Below are positions 8,752 to 16,313 of a stretch of 43,259 nucleotides of DNA, in pieces. A program made the position numbers and the translations under genes. The notes under the pieces are model-generated. The model made no database searches and was not told the DNA's origin. It worked only from the letters and a program-made list of their open reading frames with translations. Position 1 is the first letter of the stretch. Every line of letters begins with the position of its first letter. Source of the stretch: an uncultured Eudoraea sp. (lineage in GTDB: Bacteria; Bacteroidota; Bacteroidia; Flavobacteriales; Flavobacteriaceae); NCBI RefSeq assembly GCF_947258925.1, contig NZ_CAMYKG010000022.1:1-43259 (forward strand), written 5' to 3'.

Positions 8752-9168
8752 TTAATAGCGTCCTTTTTTGTGAAAAAATTCCTTGACCATAGCCTTTACC
8801 TGATTTTCAGTCATACTATCTGCTTTTTCTACGCCCTTAACTTTCAAAGCAAGAGTATTATAGTTTTCATTTAACTCCTTATAAAATTTGGAATTGGTAT
8901 CAGCCGGACCAAAAAGTGCAATGGCATCTGCATCTTTTATTTTCTTTGCTAATTCGCTGAAATACATTTTCATCTGTTGTTTCTCCCTTTCCAAATATTT
9001 ACTGTCCTGTACTACATCCTGTGGTCCCCATCTTTGTTTGGAACGTGCGCCTCCCTTGGGATTAAAAAACTCTATTTCTGATTGAATAGTGTCAAAAAAA
9101 ACATCTTCATTTTTTAAGGTTACCAGATGAGCCTTTTCTTTATCTAACCAAATACCTATTTCTTTCAT
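8752..9168 (-). CDS. eRF1/Pelota-like (BaeRF-type, translational machinery) protein
   Basis: A 138-residue protein starting MKEIGIWLDKEKAHLV, which matches the strand-rich opening of small bacterial eRF1 domain-2-like proteins (VVWIDHKEARV type). It continues with a basic stretch (GGARSKQRWGP), a helix, and the conserved block ALFGPADTNSKFYKEL followed by VEKADSMTENQV..MV..FF at the C-terminus. Relatives are annotated as translational machinery or host-attachment proteins and are thought to touch the ribosome. No GGQ motif is present. First gene of the operon that continues with the ATP-cone nuclease and the MBL RNase, and directly behind an Fnr-type operator. Family call moderate; a ribosome-rescue role is inference. 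Confidence 0.6.
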   Translation of the reverse strand: MKEIGIWLDKEKAHLVTLKNEDVFFDTIQSEIEFFNPKGGARSKQRWGPQDVVQDSKYLEREKQQMKMYFSELAKKIKDADAIALFGPADTNSKFYKELNENYNTLALKVKGVEKADSMTENQVKAMVKEFFHKKGRY

Positions 9169-9221
9169 GGATCTAATTTTGTGAATTTATATTGAGTACT
9201 TATTTGCAATTGACTGATGCA

Positions 9222-9264
9222 TAAAACTATAATATCGCCTTTAATTGTCAAATGACAGTGGTCA
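9222..9264 (-). promoter_or_regulatory. Fnr/Crp-type operator and -7 element for the eRF1-like/nuclease/RNase operon
   Basis: The palindrome TGACAGTGGTCA lies at 9253-9264 (centre 9258.5) and overlaps the stop codon of the USP gene upstream. On the minus strand TAGTTTTA begins at 9229, again exactly 29.5 bp from the centre; the predicted start of transcription is near 9217 with a leader of about 50 bases. Confidence 0.75.
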
Positions 9265-10110
9265 GTCGTCGAATGGGAGAATGAGAAAAGGGATATTGAT
9301 ATTAAAACTTACTTTCTCAATTACCGGTTCACGGGTTAATTTCTCCAAAAATCCGTGCTGGTAATGCACCATTGACAGCATATCAATGTCCAATTCATCA
9401 ATAAATTCTGTTATTGCCTTAGATTTATTGGTAAAATCGGGCATCCAATGAATAGAATGCTTTATTTTCCCTAAATACTCTCTCAGGATATACAAATTGG
9501 ATTTCTGAACAGGACTTAATCGCTCTTCTACATTTATATGAACGACGCGTATAGCTGAATTACAACTTGAAGCAAGAGAGATTAGTGGTTGCAATACTTT
9601 AGCATTGTAACTATTCTTATAATCTGTAGCAAAAGCAATTTCGGCAGGTAATATAAATTCCTTTTCACCGGGCACGGTTAATATTGGACAGTCTTTGATT
9701 GCATTAATTGCTTTGATAACACTACTTCCCAAAAATATTGATCTGGAACCGGTCTTTCCCTTGTTCCCCATAACAACCAGATCTGCATTGGTCTGCTTAA
9801 TAGCCTGCTGCAGGGCATCTATAGTATTTTCATGCTTAGAATGGATACTAAAATGGTGATTTTTATTAGCTGTATCAAGATTAATTTTGTGTAAAAACGC
9901 ATTCAAACCTTCTTTGGACTCTTCTCCCAATTGCTGCAATAAACTAAGCTTACGACCGGCAGCGATGCTATTACTTTTTAATCTTGTATGTTCGGAATAT
10001 GCATTCAGTATATAGAATGAGCACGAATCATTCTTAAATAATTGCGTTGCGTAAAAAAGGGCATTATATGCATTGTTCGAAAAATCTGTGGCAACAAGAA
10101 TATTCTTCAT
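9262..10110 (-). CDS. Universal stress protein, tandem UspA domains
   Basis: A 282-residue protein of two UspA domains. The N-terminal domain (1-145) opens ILVATDFSNNAYNAL and ends with an intact nucleotide-binding signature MGNKGKTGSRSIFLGSS (G-2x-G-9x-GS). The C-terminal domain opens EIAFATDYKNSYNAKVLQPL but its G-2x-G motif has decayed (MVHYQHGFLEKLTREPVIEKV), so probably only the first half binds ATP. Third gene of a three-USP operon (25-bp gap from the gene before). The three differ enough to be old duplicates. Role inferred from the family: ATP-dependent stress or dormancy signalling in the cytoplasm. Confidence 0.9.
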   Translation of the reverse strand: MKNILVATDFSNNAYNALFYATQLFKNDSCSFYILNAYSEHTRLKSNSIAAGRKLSLLQQLGEESKEGLNAFLHKINLDTANKNHHFSIHSKHENTIDALQQAIKQTNADLVVMGNKGKTGSRSIFLGSSVIKAINAIKDCPILTVPGEKEFILPAEIAFATDYKNSYNAKVLQPLISLASSCNSAIRVVHINVEERLSPVQKSNLYILREYLGKIKHSIHWMPDFTNKSKAITEFIDELDIDMLSMVHYQHGFLEKLTREPVIEKVSFNINIPFLILPFDD

Positions 10111-10135
10111 TGAATTATAAAAATTATAAATTTAA

Positions 10136-10969
10136 TTATGGAATAACCATAAATGGAATACTAACATGGAACCCTATTTTCTTGATAACAGGTTCGATAA
10201 AAAGACTTTCCAAAAAAGTATGTTTATTCTGAATCATTACCAGCAAATTCATATTGTTTTTAGACTGAAAATCATTTATGCCGGTAATGATTTCCTGACT
10301 TGGAAGGTCATGAAAAGAATTGGGGATTTTACCTAATATTTTTTCCAGTTTCGTTTTATTTTTTAATTGATCCTCCGTAAGATCATAGCCACTGGAAATA
10401 TGAATTACATCAATTCTGGAATTATGAATCTTGGCCAAATGAACCAGAGATCGTAACTGCTCTTCACTATAATCTACCTCAAAATCTGTTGGAAAAAGTA
10501 TTTCTTTTGGGGTCAAGTAATCAAATTCTGCAGGAATTGCTATCACAGGGCAAGTGGCTTTCTTAATGACATGAACGGTGTGGGTTCCTAAGAAAATCTC
10601 CTGTGCTCCCGTAGCTCCCTGAGTACCCATTATAACCAAGTCAGCCTCTTCATTGATCACCAAAGAAGCAACTTCATCTACAAGAATATTGAATGCGGAA
10701 TGTGTAATAAGTGTATGTTTTGGATTCTTAAACTCCGTTTCAAGCTGTTTCTTAAGCTCTTCAAGCTGATTTATAGATTCGGATTGATAGATATCACCCA
10801 GGCCAATTTGCCCCGGGCTTTGTAACAAGTACTCTGTCTGATAAATAGCAGGAGTATAAGTGTTTAAAAGATAGAACGTTGCCTCTTCATCCTTCATCAG
10901 GTTCAAGGCATAAGAGATTGCATTATACGCATTATGGGAAAAATCGGTAGGAAGAATTATTCTTTTCAT
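10136..10969 (-). CDS. Universal stress protein, tandem UspA domains
   Basis: A 277-residue two-domain USP, second in the three-USP operon with an 18-bp gap to the gene before. The first domain begins RIILPTDFSHNAYNAI and has a full ATP signature MGTQGATGAQEIFLGTH; the second begins EILFPTDFEVDYSEEQL and ends in a degenerate signature (MIQNKHTFLESLFIEPVIKK). The acidic insert between strand 2 and helix 2 of domain one (about residues 45-95) is longer than in classic E. coli UspA. It differs strongly in sequence from its neighbours, which points to distinct partners rather than simple gene dosage. Confidence 0.9.
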   Translation of the reverse strand: MKRIILPTDFSHNAYNAISYALNLMKDEEATFYLLNTYTPAIYQTEYLLQSPGQIGLGDIYQSESINQLEELKKQLETEFKNPKHTLITHSAFNILVDEVASLVINEEADLVIMGTQGATGAQEIFLGTHTVHVIKKATCPVIAIPAEFDYLTPKEILFPTDFEVDYSEEQLRSLVHLAKIHNSRIDVIHISSGYDLTEDQLKNKTKLEKILGKIPNSFHDLPSQEIITGINDFQSKNNMNLLVMIQNKHTFLESLFIEPVIKKIGFHVSIPFMVIP

Positions 10970-10987
10970 CAGTACATATTTTAATTA

Positions 10988-11833
10988 TTAACGAGACAAA
11001 TTTTGCAAAACCAAGAAAGGTATTTTTATGTGTAATCCTATTTTTTCAATTGTGGATTGATGTAACATTTGTTCAAGGTGCGAATGCCTGGAATTCACCA
11101 TGACTAAAAGGTCTATTTCTTTGTGAACAATATACTTTGTGATCGCAATGGTCTTATTTTTGCCACTCGTAGTTTCAAAAAGCAAATTGGCTTTATACAA
11201 ACACTCTTTTAGAAATCGCATATTGTCTTCCTGCCTTAGTGAAAGTCTCTTACTTCCATCAATATAGAGCATATGAATAGTAGATTTAAAGGAGCCTGTT
11301 AACTCACATAGCAATTTTAATTCCCTCCTTTTATAAGGTACCAAATAGTCTGAAGGAAACAATAGCTCTCTGGGAGGGTGGTATTTATAATTTTCAGGAA
11401 TTGCCAGCACAGGACTTTGTACATACTTCAGGACCTGAACAGTATTACTGCCAAAAGTTATCGTCCTATCGTTGGTTTCCCCCCGTGTTCCCATAACTAC
11501 AATATCTGCATTCTCCGAATTTATGAGGTCATTAATTTCGTCTGTAAGCGTTCCGAATGCTGAAATAGTTTTGAATTTGTGTTTTGGATTTGGTGAATAA
11601 TCGAATATATCTTTCCTTATTCGGGCCAGTTCTTTTTCAGAGTCCCTGAAAGTCATTTCTTTTAACTCATCAAGCATACTTCTTTTGTCTACCTTATCTT
11701 GCTGATATACCTCATCTGCATAGGCATGTAAGATGAAGAATTCGCACCTCGTATATTTAAAAATCTGACTTGCATATTTGAGTGCATTGAATGCATTTGA
11801 AGAGAAATCCGTGGGTACAATAACTTTCCTCAT
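10988..11833 (-). CDS. Universal stress protein, tandem UspA domains
   Basis: A 281-residue two-domain USP and the first gene of the three-USP operon. Domain one begins KVIVPTDFSSNAFNALKYA and carries the signature MGTRGETNDRTITFGSN, still fitting G-2x-G-9x-GS although the ASG segment is replaced by ETN. Domain two (ELLFPSDYLVPYKRREL...) ends MVNSRHSHLEQMLHQSTIEK with no nucleotide motif. The gene starts about 20 bases downstream of the predicted transcription start that is set by the shared operator at 11890-11901, from which thioredoxin is read in the other direction. Confidence 0.9.
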   Translation of the reverse strand: MRKVIVPTDFSSNAFNALKYASQIFKYTRCEFFILHAYADEVYQQDKVDKRSMLDELKEMTFRDSEKELARIRKDIFDYSPNPKHKFKTISAFGTLTDEINDLINSENADIVVMGTRGETNDRTITFGSNTVQVLKYVQSPVLAIPENYKYHPPRELLFPSDYLVPYKRRELKLLCELTGSFKSTIHMLYIDGSKRLSLRQEDNMRFLKECLYKANLLFETTSGKNKTIAITKYIVHKEIDLLVMVNSRHSHLEQMLHQSTIEKIGLHIKIPFLVLQNLSR

Positions 11834-11858
11834 AATTAGTTTGTCTTAAGAACCACAC

Positions 11859-11932
11859 TAAAATTAGTATTTAAAGATCCCAAAAACCATGACATTGATC
11901 AGGTAGTAGTCATTAGATATTTTTTAAATTAG
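11859..11932. promoter_or_regulatory. Divergent promoters sharing one Fnr/Crp-type operator (USP operon / thioredoxin)
   Basis: A single palindrome TGACATTGATCA (11890-11901, centre 11895.5) has a -7-like element on both sides at the same distance: TAATTTTA on the minus strand starting at 11866, and TAAATTAG on the plus strand starting at 11925, each 29.5 bp from the centre. One bound dimer could therefore activate both transcripts, with predicted starts near 11854 (minus) and 11937 (plus). Confidence 0.78.
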
Positions 11933-11949
11933 CATGGCAATTGAAAATT

Positions 11950-12249
11950 ATGAAAGATAGCTTCAAGAAATTAACAGCAGGTCAGACACCGGTTCTGATA
12001 GATTTTCACGCAGATTGGTGCGGTCCATGCAAAATGTTGTCGCCGATATTAAAACAGGTTAAAGAAGATTTGGGCGATGCTGTAAAAATAATTAAGATAG
12101 ACGTAGACAAAAACCAGGCAATAGCCTCCAAATATCAGGTTAGAGGTGTCCCCACCATGCTCCTGTTTAAGGATAAAAAACTACTATGGCGGCAATCAGG
12201 TGTCTTGCAGAAAGATGAAATAGTCAGGGTTATTGAATCTTTCAAATAA
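11950..12249 (+). CDS. Thioredoxin (Trx-like, WCGPC)
   Basis: A 99-residue cytoplasmic thioredoxin with the active site ADWCGPCKM (Cys24, Cys27), the buried Asp in LIDFHADW and the cis-proline in VRGVPTMLLF. It reduces disulfides using electrons from a thioredoxin reductase that is not in the window. The ATG at 11950 is preferred over an in-frame TTG at 11941, because the thioredoxin fold begins right after it and predicted transcription starts near 11937. It is transcribed divergently from the USP operon off a shared operator, so it is probably the redox arm of the stress island. Confident call; E. coli TrxA equivalence is not claimed. Confidence 0.93.
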   Translation: MKDSFKKLTAGQTPVLIDFHADWCGPCKMLSPILKQVKEDLGDAVKIIKIDVDKNQAIASKYQVRGVPTMLLFKDKKLLWRQSGVLQKDEIVRVIESFK

Positions 12250-12304
12250 TTTTATAGTTCCTCTGAACTACTAATTTCATTAAACTGATCAAAAATATTG
12301 GTTC

Positions 12305-12322
12305 GCGAAATAATCATTTCGC
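12305..12322. terminator. Hairpin between convergent thioredoxin and USP genes
   Basis: GCGAAAT and ATTTCGC form a perfect 7-bp stem around AATC in the 80-bp gap between two convergent genes. There is no T-run directly after it on either strand, so termination is possible but not certain. Confidence 0.4.
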
Positions 12323-12329
12323 ATACGCG

Positions 12330-13169
12330 TCATTCATGGAGGACCAAAAAGGGAATATCTGTATGATAACTTACCTCCTCAACTGTGGGTCTAAACAGGA
12401 TACGTTGAAAAAAGTTTAGATTTTTTGCCACCATGGCCACCAGGTCAATATCCCTGCTTTCAATAAAACACTGTATAGCGGTTTCAAGTTTTGAACCGGT
12501 TAAGGAATGAAAGCTATGGTCAATTCCCCTGAGATAATCATGTAAAAAGTCCTTATTTCTCAACTGTTCTTCGCTCAGGGATTCACCTTTTTTAGATATA
12601 TGCACAACCCGCAATACAGAATCGTTCATACTTGCCATATTGACTAAAGTATCCAGGACATTAATGTCATAGGCAATATGAAAGTCGGTAGGGAAGGCAA
12701 TCTCTTTGGGTCTTTTGTACCTGGTATTTTCAGGCACCGCTAAGAGGGGACATTTTACTTTAGTAATTACATCACCTGTATTACTTCCAATAGCCACTTT
12801 TTTAAGTCCTGATGCACCCTTTGTACCCATGATAATAAGGTCAATTTTATTCTTTTCAATTTCCCTTTTTAAACCATCTACAAAAAAGTCATATTTTGCA
12901 AGGGTAACATAGGAATGCAGCTCATTATGGCAATTTTCTTCTATATAAACCAATAACTTTTTAAGGTCCTTTTTACTCTGGGTTAAAACAGTATCCTTTA
13001 AAAGGGTTGTGGTTCCTCTAACGGAAGTCCCTGCACCGGAATAAGGTGGGATGGGACTTATGTGAATAAGATGAATAATACATTTGGTTTTTTTAAACAA
13101 TTCAAGACCGTACTTAATGGCATTTAGTGAATTGTTTGAAAAGTCTGTCGGGATTAATATTCGTTTCAT
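12330..13169 (-). CDS. Universal stress protein, tandem UspA domains
   Basis: A 279-residue two-domain USP transcribed alone. The first domain begins RILIPTDFSNNSLNAIKYG and carries MGTKGASGLKKVAIGSN, an intact ATP-binding signature; the second begins EIAFPTDFHIAYDINVL and ends MVAKNLNFFQRILFRPTVEE without the motif. It sits between the thioredoxin and the receiver-Crp regulator genes, has its own operator at 13223-13234 and is probably monocistronic, since the regulator gene upstream is read from a different promoter. Confidence 0.9.
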   Translation of the reverse strand: MKRILIPTDFSNNSLNAIKYGLELFKKTKCIIHLIHISPIPPYSGAGTSVRGTTTLLKDTVLTQSKKDLKKLLVYIEENCHNELHSYVTLAKYDFFVDGLKREIEKNKIDLIIMGTKGASGLKKVAIGSNTGDVITKVKCPLLAVPENTRYKRPKEIAFPTDFHIAYDINVLDTLVNMASMNDSVLRVVHISKKGESLSEEQLRNKDFLHDYLRGIDHSFHSLTGSKLETAIQCFIESRDIDLVAMVAKNLNFFQRILFRPTVEEVSYHTDIPFLVLHE

Positions 13170-13191
13170 GCTAGTCTAATTTGATAAAACG

Positions 13192-13234
13192 TAAAAATAC
13201 AATCCTCTACTGGCGGATAAAATGATCGTCATCA
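13192..13234 (-). promoter_or_regulatory. Fnr/Crp-type operator and -7 element for the 12330-13169 USP gene
   Basis: TGATCGTCATCA at 13223-13234 (centre 13228.5) has perfect TGAT/ATCA half-sites. On the minus strand TATTTTTA begins at 13199, 29.5 bp from the centre; the predicted start is near 13187 with an 18-base leader. It lies in the 96-bp gap just downstream of the gene for the putative activator. Confidence 0.78.
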
Positions 13235-13265
13235 TGTGAACTATTTTTTCTAAGTGAAAAATTTT

Positions 13266-14321
13266 CTAAAAAGGTATCTTTTGCAGTCGCTCCATATCAA
13301 GTATTTTAATATCTCTATCCTTGATCTTAATAATACCTTCTTTCTTAAAACTCGATAAGGTTCTAATCAGTGTTTCTGTGGCCATTCCTGCAACACTTGC
13401 AAGGTCACTGCGTAAGACATGAATATTTCCTTCTTCATCCTCCTTTAATTTATCGGCAAATTTAAGCAGGGTTGATGCCGTTTTTTTTCTTACGGAGCCA
13501 TACGCCATCTGCAACAATTGCTCTTTAATTTGTGTAAGATTCTCAGATAAAAGTTGCAATAAATCCATTACCAACTCCCCATTTTGCTCCAATACCGTTT
13601 TAAACTCATCCTTGTGAAGGCCAATGAGTATAGAGTCCTCCATAGCAGTGGCGTATTCCTGATAGGGTATATTTTTGGTAAAACTGGTAAAGCCAAAAAA
13701 ATCATCAACTTTGTATATGCCCGTTATTAGCTCTTTACCCTGTTCATCCAGTTTATGTGTTTTTGCTATGCCTTTAATCACTAAATAGACTAAATTGGAG
13801 TTATCTCCTTCTCTGTATATAGTCTCCCCTAATTGAAATTCATACTCCTCACCATTATCATCAATAAAATTTTTAAGTTGATGAATAGTCCTGATCTGAG
13901 ATTCAAATTTTGAATCATCGTAACTTTTACCCTCTCTTGCTTCCTGTATAATCCTGGCCTTGGCAATCCTGCTTTCAATTGCTCCAATTAGTTCGGATTC
14001 TTCAAATGGCTTGGTGAGGTAGTCGTCGGCTCCCAGTTCCATCCCCAGTCTTACATCCTTTCTTTCGGTTTTAGCCGAAAGAAATATAAAAGGTAAGGAC
14101 CTGGTGCTGTCGTCTTCCGACAGGGCATCCAAAACACCATAACCATCTAACTTTGGCATCATAATATCACATACAATAACATCCGGGTTACCAGATTTAG
14201 CTACCAATACACCTTTTTCTCCATCAGGGGCAGTAAGCACCTTGTAATTGGCCAATTCCAATAATTCGGCGGTACTTTCTCTTAAAGCTTTATCATCCTC
14301 AATCAATAATACAGTTTTCAT
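13266..14321 (-). CDS. Response regulator: receiver domain fused to Crp/Fnr-type effector
   Basis: A 351-residue cytoplasmic regulator. Residues 1-122 are a receiver with acidic pocket Glu8-Asp10, phosphoacceptor Asp52 (VIVCDIMMPKLDG) and switch Lys104 (YLTKPF). Residues 160-265 are a cyclic-nucleotide-binding fold, and 275-345 a Crp-type winged helix. The recognition helix (ATETLIRTLSSFKKEG) keeps Glu316 and Arg320, the pair that reads TGA in Crp and Fnr, but Fnr Ser212 is replaced by Ile319. The phosphate-binding arginine of cAMP-binding Crp is absent (YATAMED) and no Fe-S cysteines are present, so phosphorylation should be the input. The start at 14321 is chosen because MKTVLLIEDD is the true receiver beginning; an upstream in-frame ATG would add 14 residues. 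Last gene of the hpf-usp-kinase operon. Confidence 0.9.
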   Translation of the reverse strand: MKTVLLIEDDKALRESTAELLELANYKVLTAPDGEKGVLVAKSGNPDVIVCDIMMPKLDGYGVLDALSEDDSTRSLPFIFLSAKTERKDVRLGMELGADDYLTKPFEESELIGAIESRIAKARIIQEAREGKSYDDSKFESQIRTIHQLKNFIDDNGEEYEFQLGETIYREGDNSNLVYLVIKGIAKTHKLDEQGKELITGIYKVDDFFGFTSFTKNIPYQEYATAMEDSILIGLHKDEFKTVLEQNGELVMDLLQLLSENLTQIKEQLLQMAYGSVRKKTASTLLKFADKLKEDEEGNIHVLRSDLASVAGMATETLIRTLSSFKKEGIIKIKDRDIKILDMERLQKIPF

Positions 14322-14371
14322 AAAAGCAGCTATTATAATCCTAATAAATTTCTGATATCTCAATCATTTTT

Positions 14372-16267
14372 CTAATCTTCCAACTTATCAATATTAAGAG
14401 GCAGATCTACCGAGAATGTACTCCCCTCGTTCTCCACGCTTTTAAAGCTGATTTTCCCTCCCAGGTTCTCAACATGAGATTTAACAATATTAAGACCTAT
14501 TCCGGTACCCTGTGTCAACAATACATTATCTGCCCTGAAGTATCGGTTAAAGATATACTTTTGATCCTCTTCGGGTATCCCAATTCCCTTATCTATAACA
14601 TGAAAATGAACATCCTTATGATTTACATCTATTTTCAGGTCTATTTCTGTATTCTCAGGTGAATATTTTATGGCATTATGCAATAAATTAGTTAGAAACA
14701 GGGAAACGATCTTTTCATCCTGGTGTATTTTAACATCATCGATATTCATGGGATAATTAATTTTTTGCCCGTCCTTTAATAACATGTTGGCACTATATAT
14801 CACTTCATTGACCACTTTGCTCAGTGAAAAATCCGTCAGCCGATATAATTCCTTGCCTTTGTCCAGTCGTTCAAGGGACAAAAAATCATTCAATATTCCT
14901 GTAAGATGATGAACACCGGTCGTAATAGATTTTAAGTGTTTATCCCTTATATTCTGCTGTTCAGTGGAGGTATACTTGCCTACCAGGGTCGCAGAAGTAA
15001 GAATTGTACTCAATGGGGTTTTAAATTCATGAGAAACCATAGAAAGAAATTTGGTTTTAAGATCATTTAATTCTTTCTCCTTAACCAAAGCTTCGTTAAG
15101 CTCATGGGTTCTTTGGGCAACAGTTTTCTCCAGTTTTTGTGTATAATTCTTTCTCTCAGTGATATCAAGTACAAATACAACCATTACAATTCTATTGCCA
15201 AGTTCTGAAGATTGCAGATGAATTTCCACAGGATAGGTTGTACCATCCTTTCGTTTAAAATTCGTCTCAAATGTAATTTTCTCTTTTCTTTCTATGTTAT
15301 CAGAAGGAAGGTACTCCCTGAATCTATCTTCGGAAATACCTTCAACAAGATCTGTAATGGTCCTTCGCCTAAGTTCTCCAATAGTATATCCTGTATTCTT
15401 TTGCGCCCCATAATTCACATGGGTAAACCTGAGTGTTTCCAGATCAAATACGTAAATCTCGTTTAGTGATTCATCAAAAATCTTTAAAAAATGTTTTATT
15501 TCCTCCTCTGCCTTTTTTCGGTTGGTAATATCATTTTGAATTCCCACAAAATGAGTAATCCTATCATCTCCATTACGAATCGGATTTATAGAAACCTCGT
15601 TCCAGAATAATGTACCGTTCTTTTTATAGTTTCTAAGTTGTACCTGACATTTTTTACCTTCTGAAATGGCCTTGCGCAAGATTGTAAGCCCTTCCTGATC
15701 ATTATCATTATTCTGAAGGAATCGGCAATTTCTATTTAAAACTTCAGATTCTGAATACCCGGTCAACTTCAAAAAAGCTCTATTTACATAAATAATCGGA
15801 TTATCTTCTTTTAAGGCGTCCGTTATGACAATTCCATTATGCGTGGCCTCAATGGCTTCACTCTTAATATCTAAACTTTTTTCTATTTCCTTTCTTTCCG
15901 ATAAATCGCGAACAAGCACCAGAACATAGGTTCTATCATAGATTCTAAAAGGGTTCAACTGGACTGTTACCGGGAATTCCCGTCCAGATTTTCTCTTGCC
16001 CTGAACGCACTGACCACCTGCCATCTTGTCTTTCTTGATGTCTTTGAAATACTCGGCAACATTTTCTTTATGGTCTTTTTTAAACCGGTCAGGTATTATT
16101 ACAGATAAGGGCTTACTTAAAAGTTCAAGTTTCGAAAAATCAAAGAGTTGCGCTGCTTTATTGTTTATGGAGACTATTAACTGATCCTCATTTACAACAA
16201 TTAATCCTTCAGATACCGCTTCAGAAAGTAAGTGGAATATGTTGCTATTATTATCAAAAACATGCAT
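14372..16267 (-). CDS. Hybrid-free sensor histidine kinase: PAS - LOV - PAS - HisKA - HATPase
   Basis: A soluble 631-residue kinase with no membrane segment. PAS 1 spans about 5-125. PAS 2 (about 132-250) is a LOV domain: NRNCRFLQ with the flavin-adduct Cys181, then NYKKNG (Asn213), FWN (Asn223) and VGIQ (Gln244), which correspond to the FMN-contacting residues of phototropin LOV. PAS 3 spans 255-372. A coiled linker leads to the H-box SHEFKTPL (His413), N-box (Asn531), the DKGIGIP G1 box (Asp559) and a GTGIGL G2 box. LOV domains form a blue-light-dependent cysteinyl-flavin adduct. One deviation: Asn178 stands where most LOVs have Gly. It lies 50 bp upstream of the receiver-Crp gene, its likely partner. 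Domain calls firm, light sensing inferred. Confidence 0.88.
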   Translation of the reverse strand: MHVFDNNSNIFHLLSEAVSEGLIVVNEDQLIVSINNKAAQLFDFSKLELLSKPLSVIIPDRFKKDHKENVAEYFKDIKKDKMAGGQCVQGKRKSGREFPVTVQLNPFRIYDRTYVLVLVRDLSERKEIEKSLDIKSEAIEATHNGIVITDALKEDNPIIYVNRAFLKLTGYSESEVLNRNCRFLQNNDNDQEGLTILRKAISEGKKCQVQLRNYKKNGTLFWNEVSINPIRNGDDRITHFVGIQNDITNRKKAEEEIKHFLKIFDESLNEIYVFDLETLRFTHVNYGAQKNTGYTIGELRRRTITDLVEGISEDRFREYLPSDNIERKEKITFETNFKRKDGTTYPVEIHLQSSELGNRIVMVVFVLDITERKNYTQKLEKTVAQRTHELNEALVKEKELNDLKTKFLSMVSHEFKTPLSTILTSATLVGKYTSTEQQNIRDKHLKSITTGVHHLTGILNDFLSLERLDKGKELYRLTDFSLSKVVNEVIYSANMLLKDGQKINYPMNIDDVKIHQDEKIVSLFLTNLLHNAIKYSPENTEIDLKIDVNHKDVHFHVIDKGIGIPEEDQKYIFNRYFRADNVLLTQGTGIGLNIVKSHVENLGGKISFKSVENEGSTFSVDLPLNIDKLED

Positions 16268-16313
16268 CTGTTAGGATATAAATTAAAAAAGGGCAATCAA
16301 TTTGTGTACTACA

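Noticed and set aside
9246..9257. Palindrome TGTCAAATGACA overlapping the operator at 9253
   Set aside because: Does not fit TGAYN4RTCA and has no -7 element at the common distance; probably a by-product of the real site.
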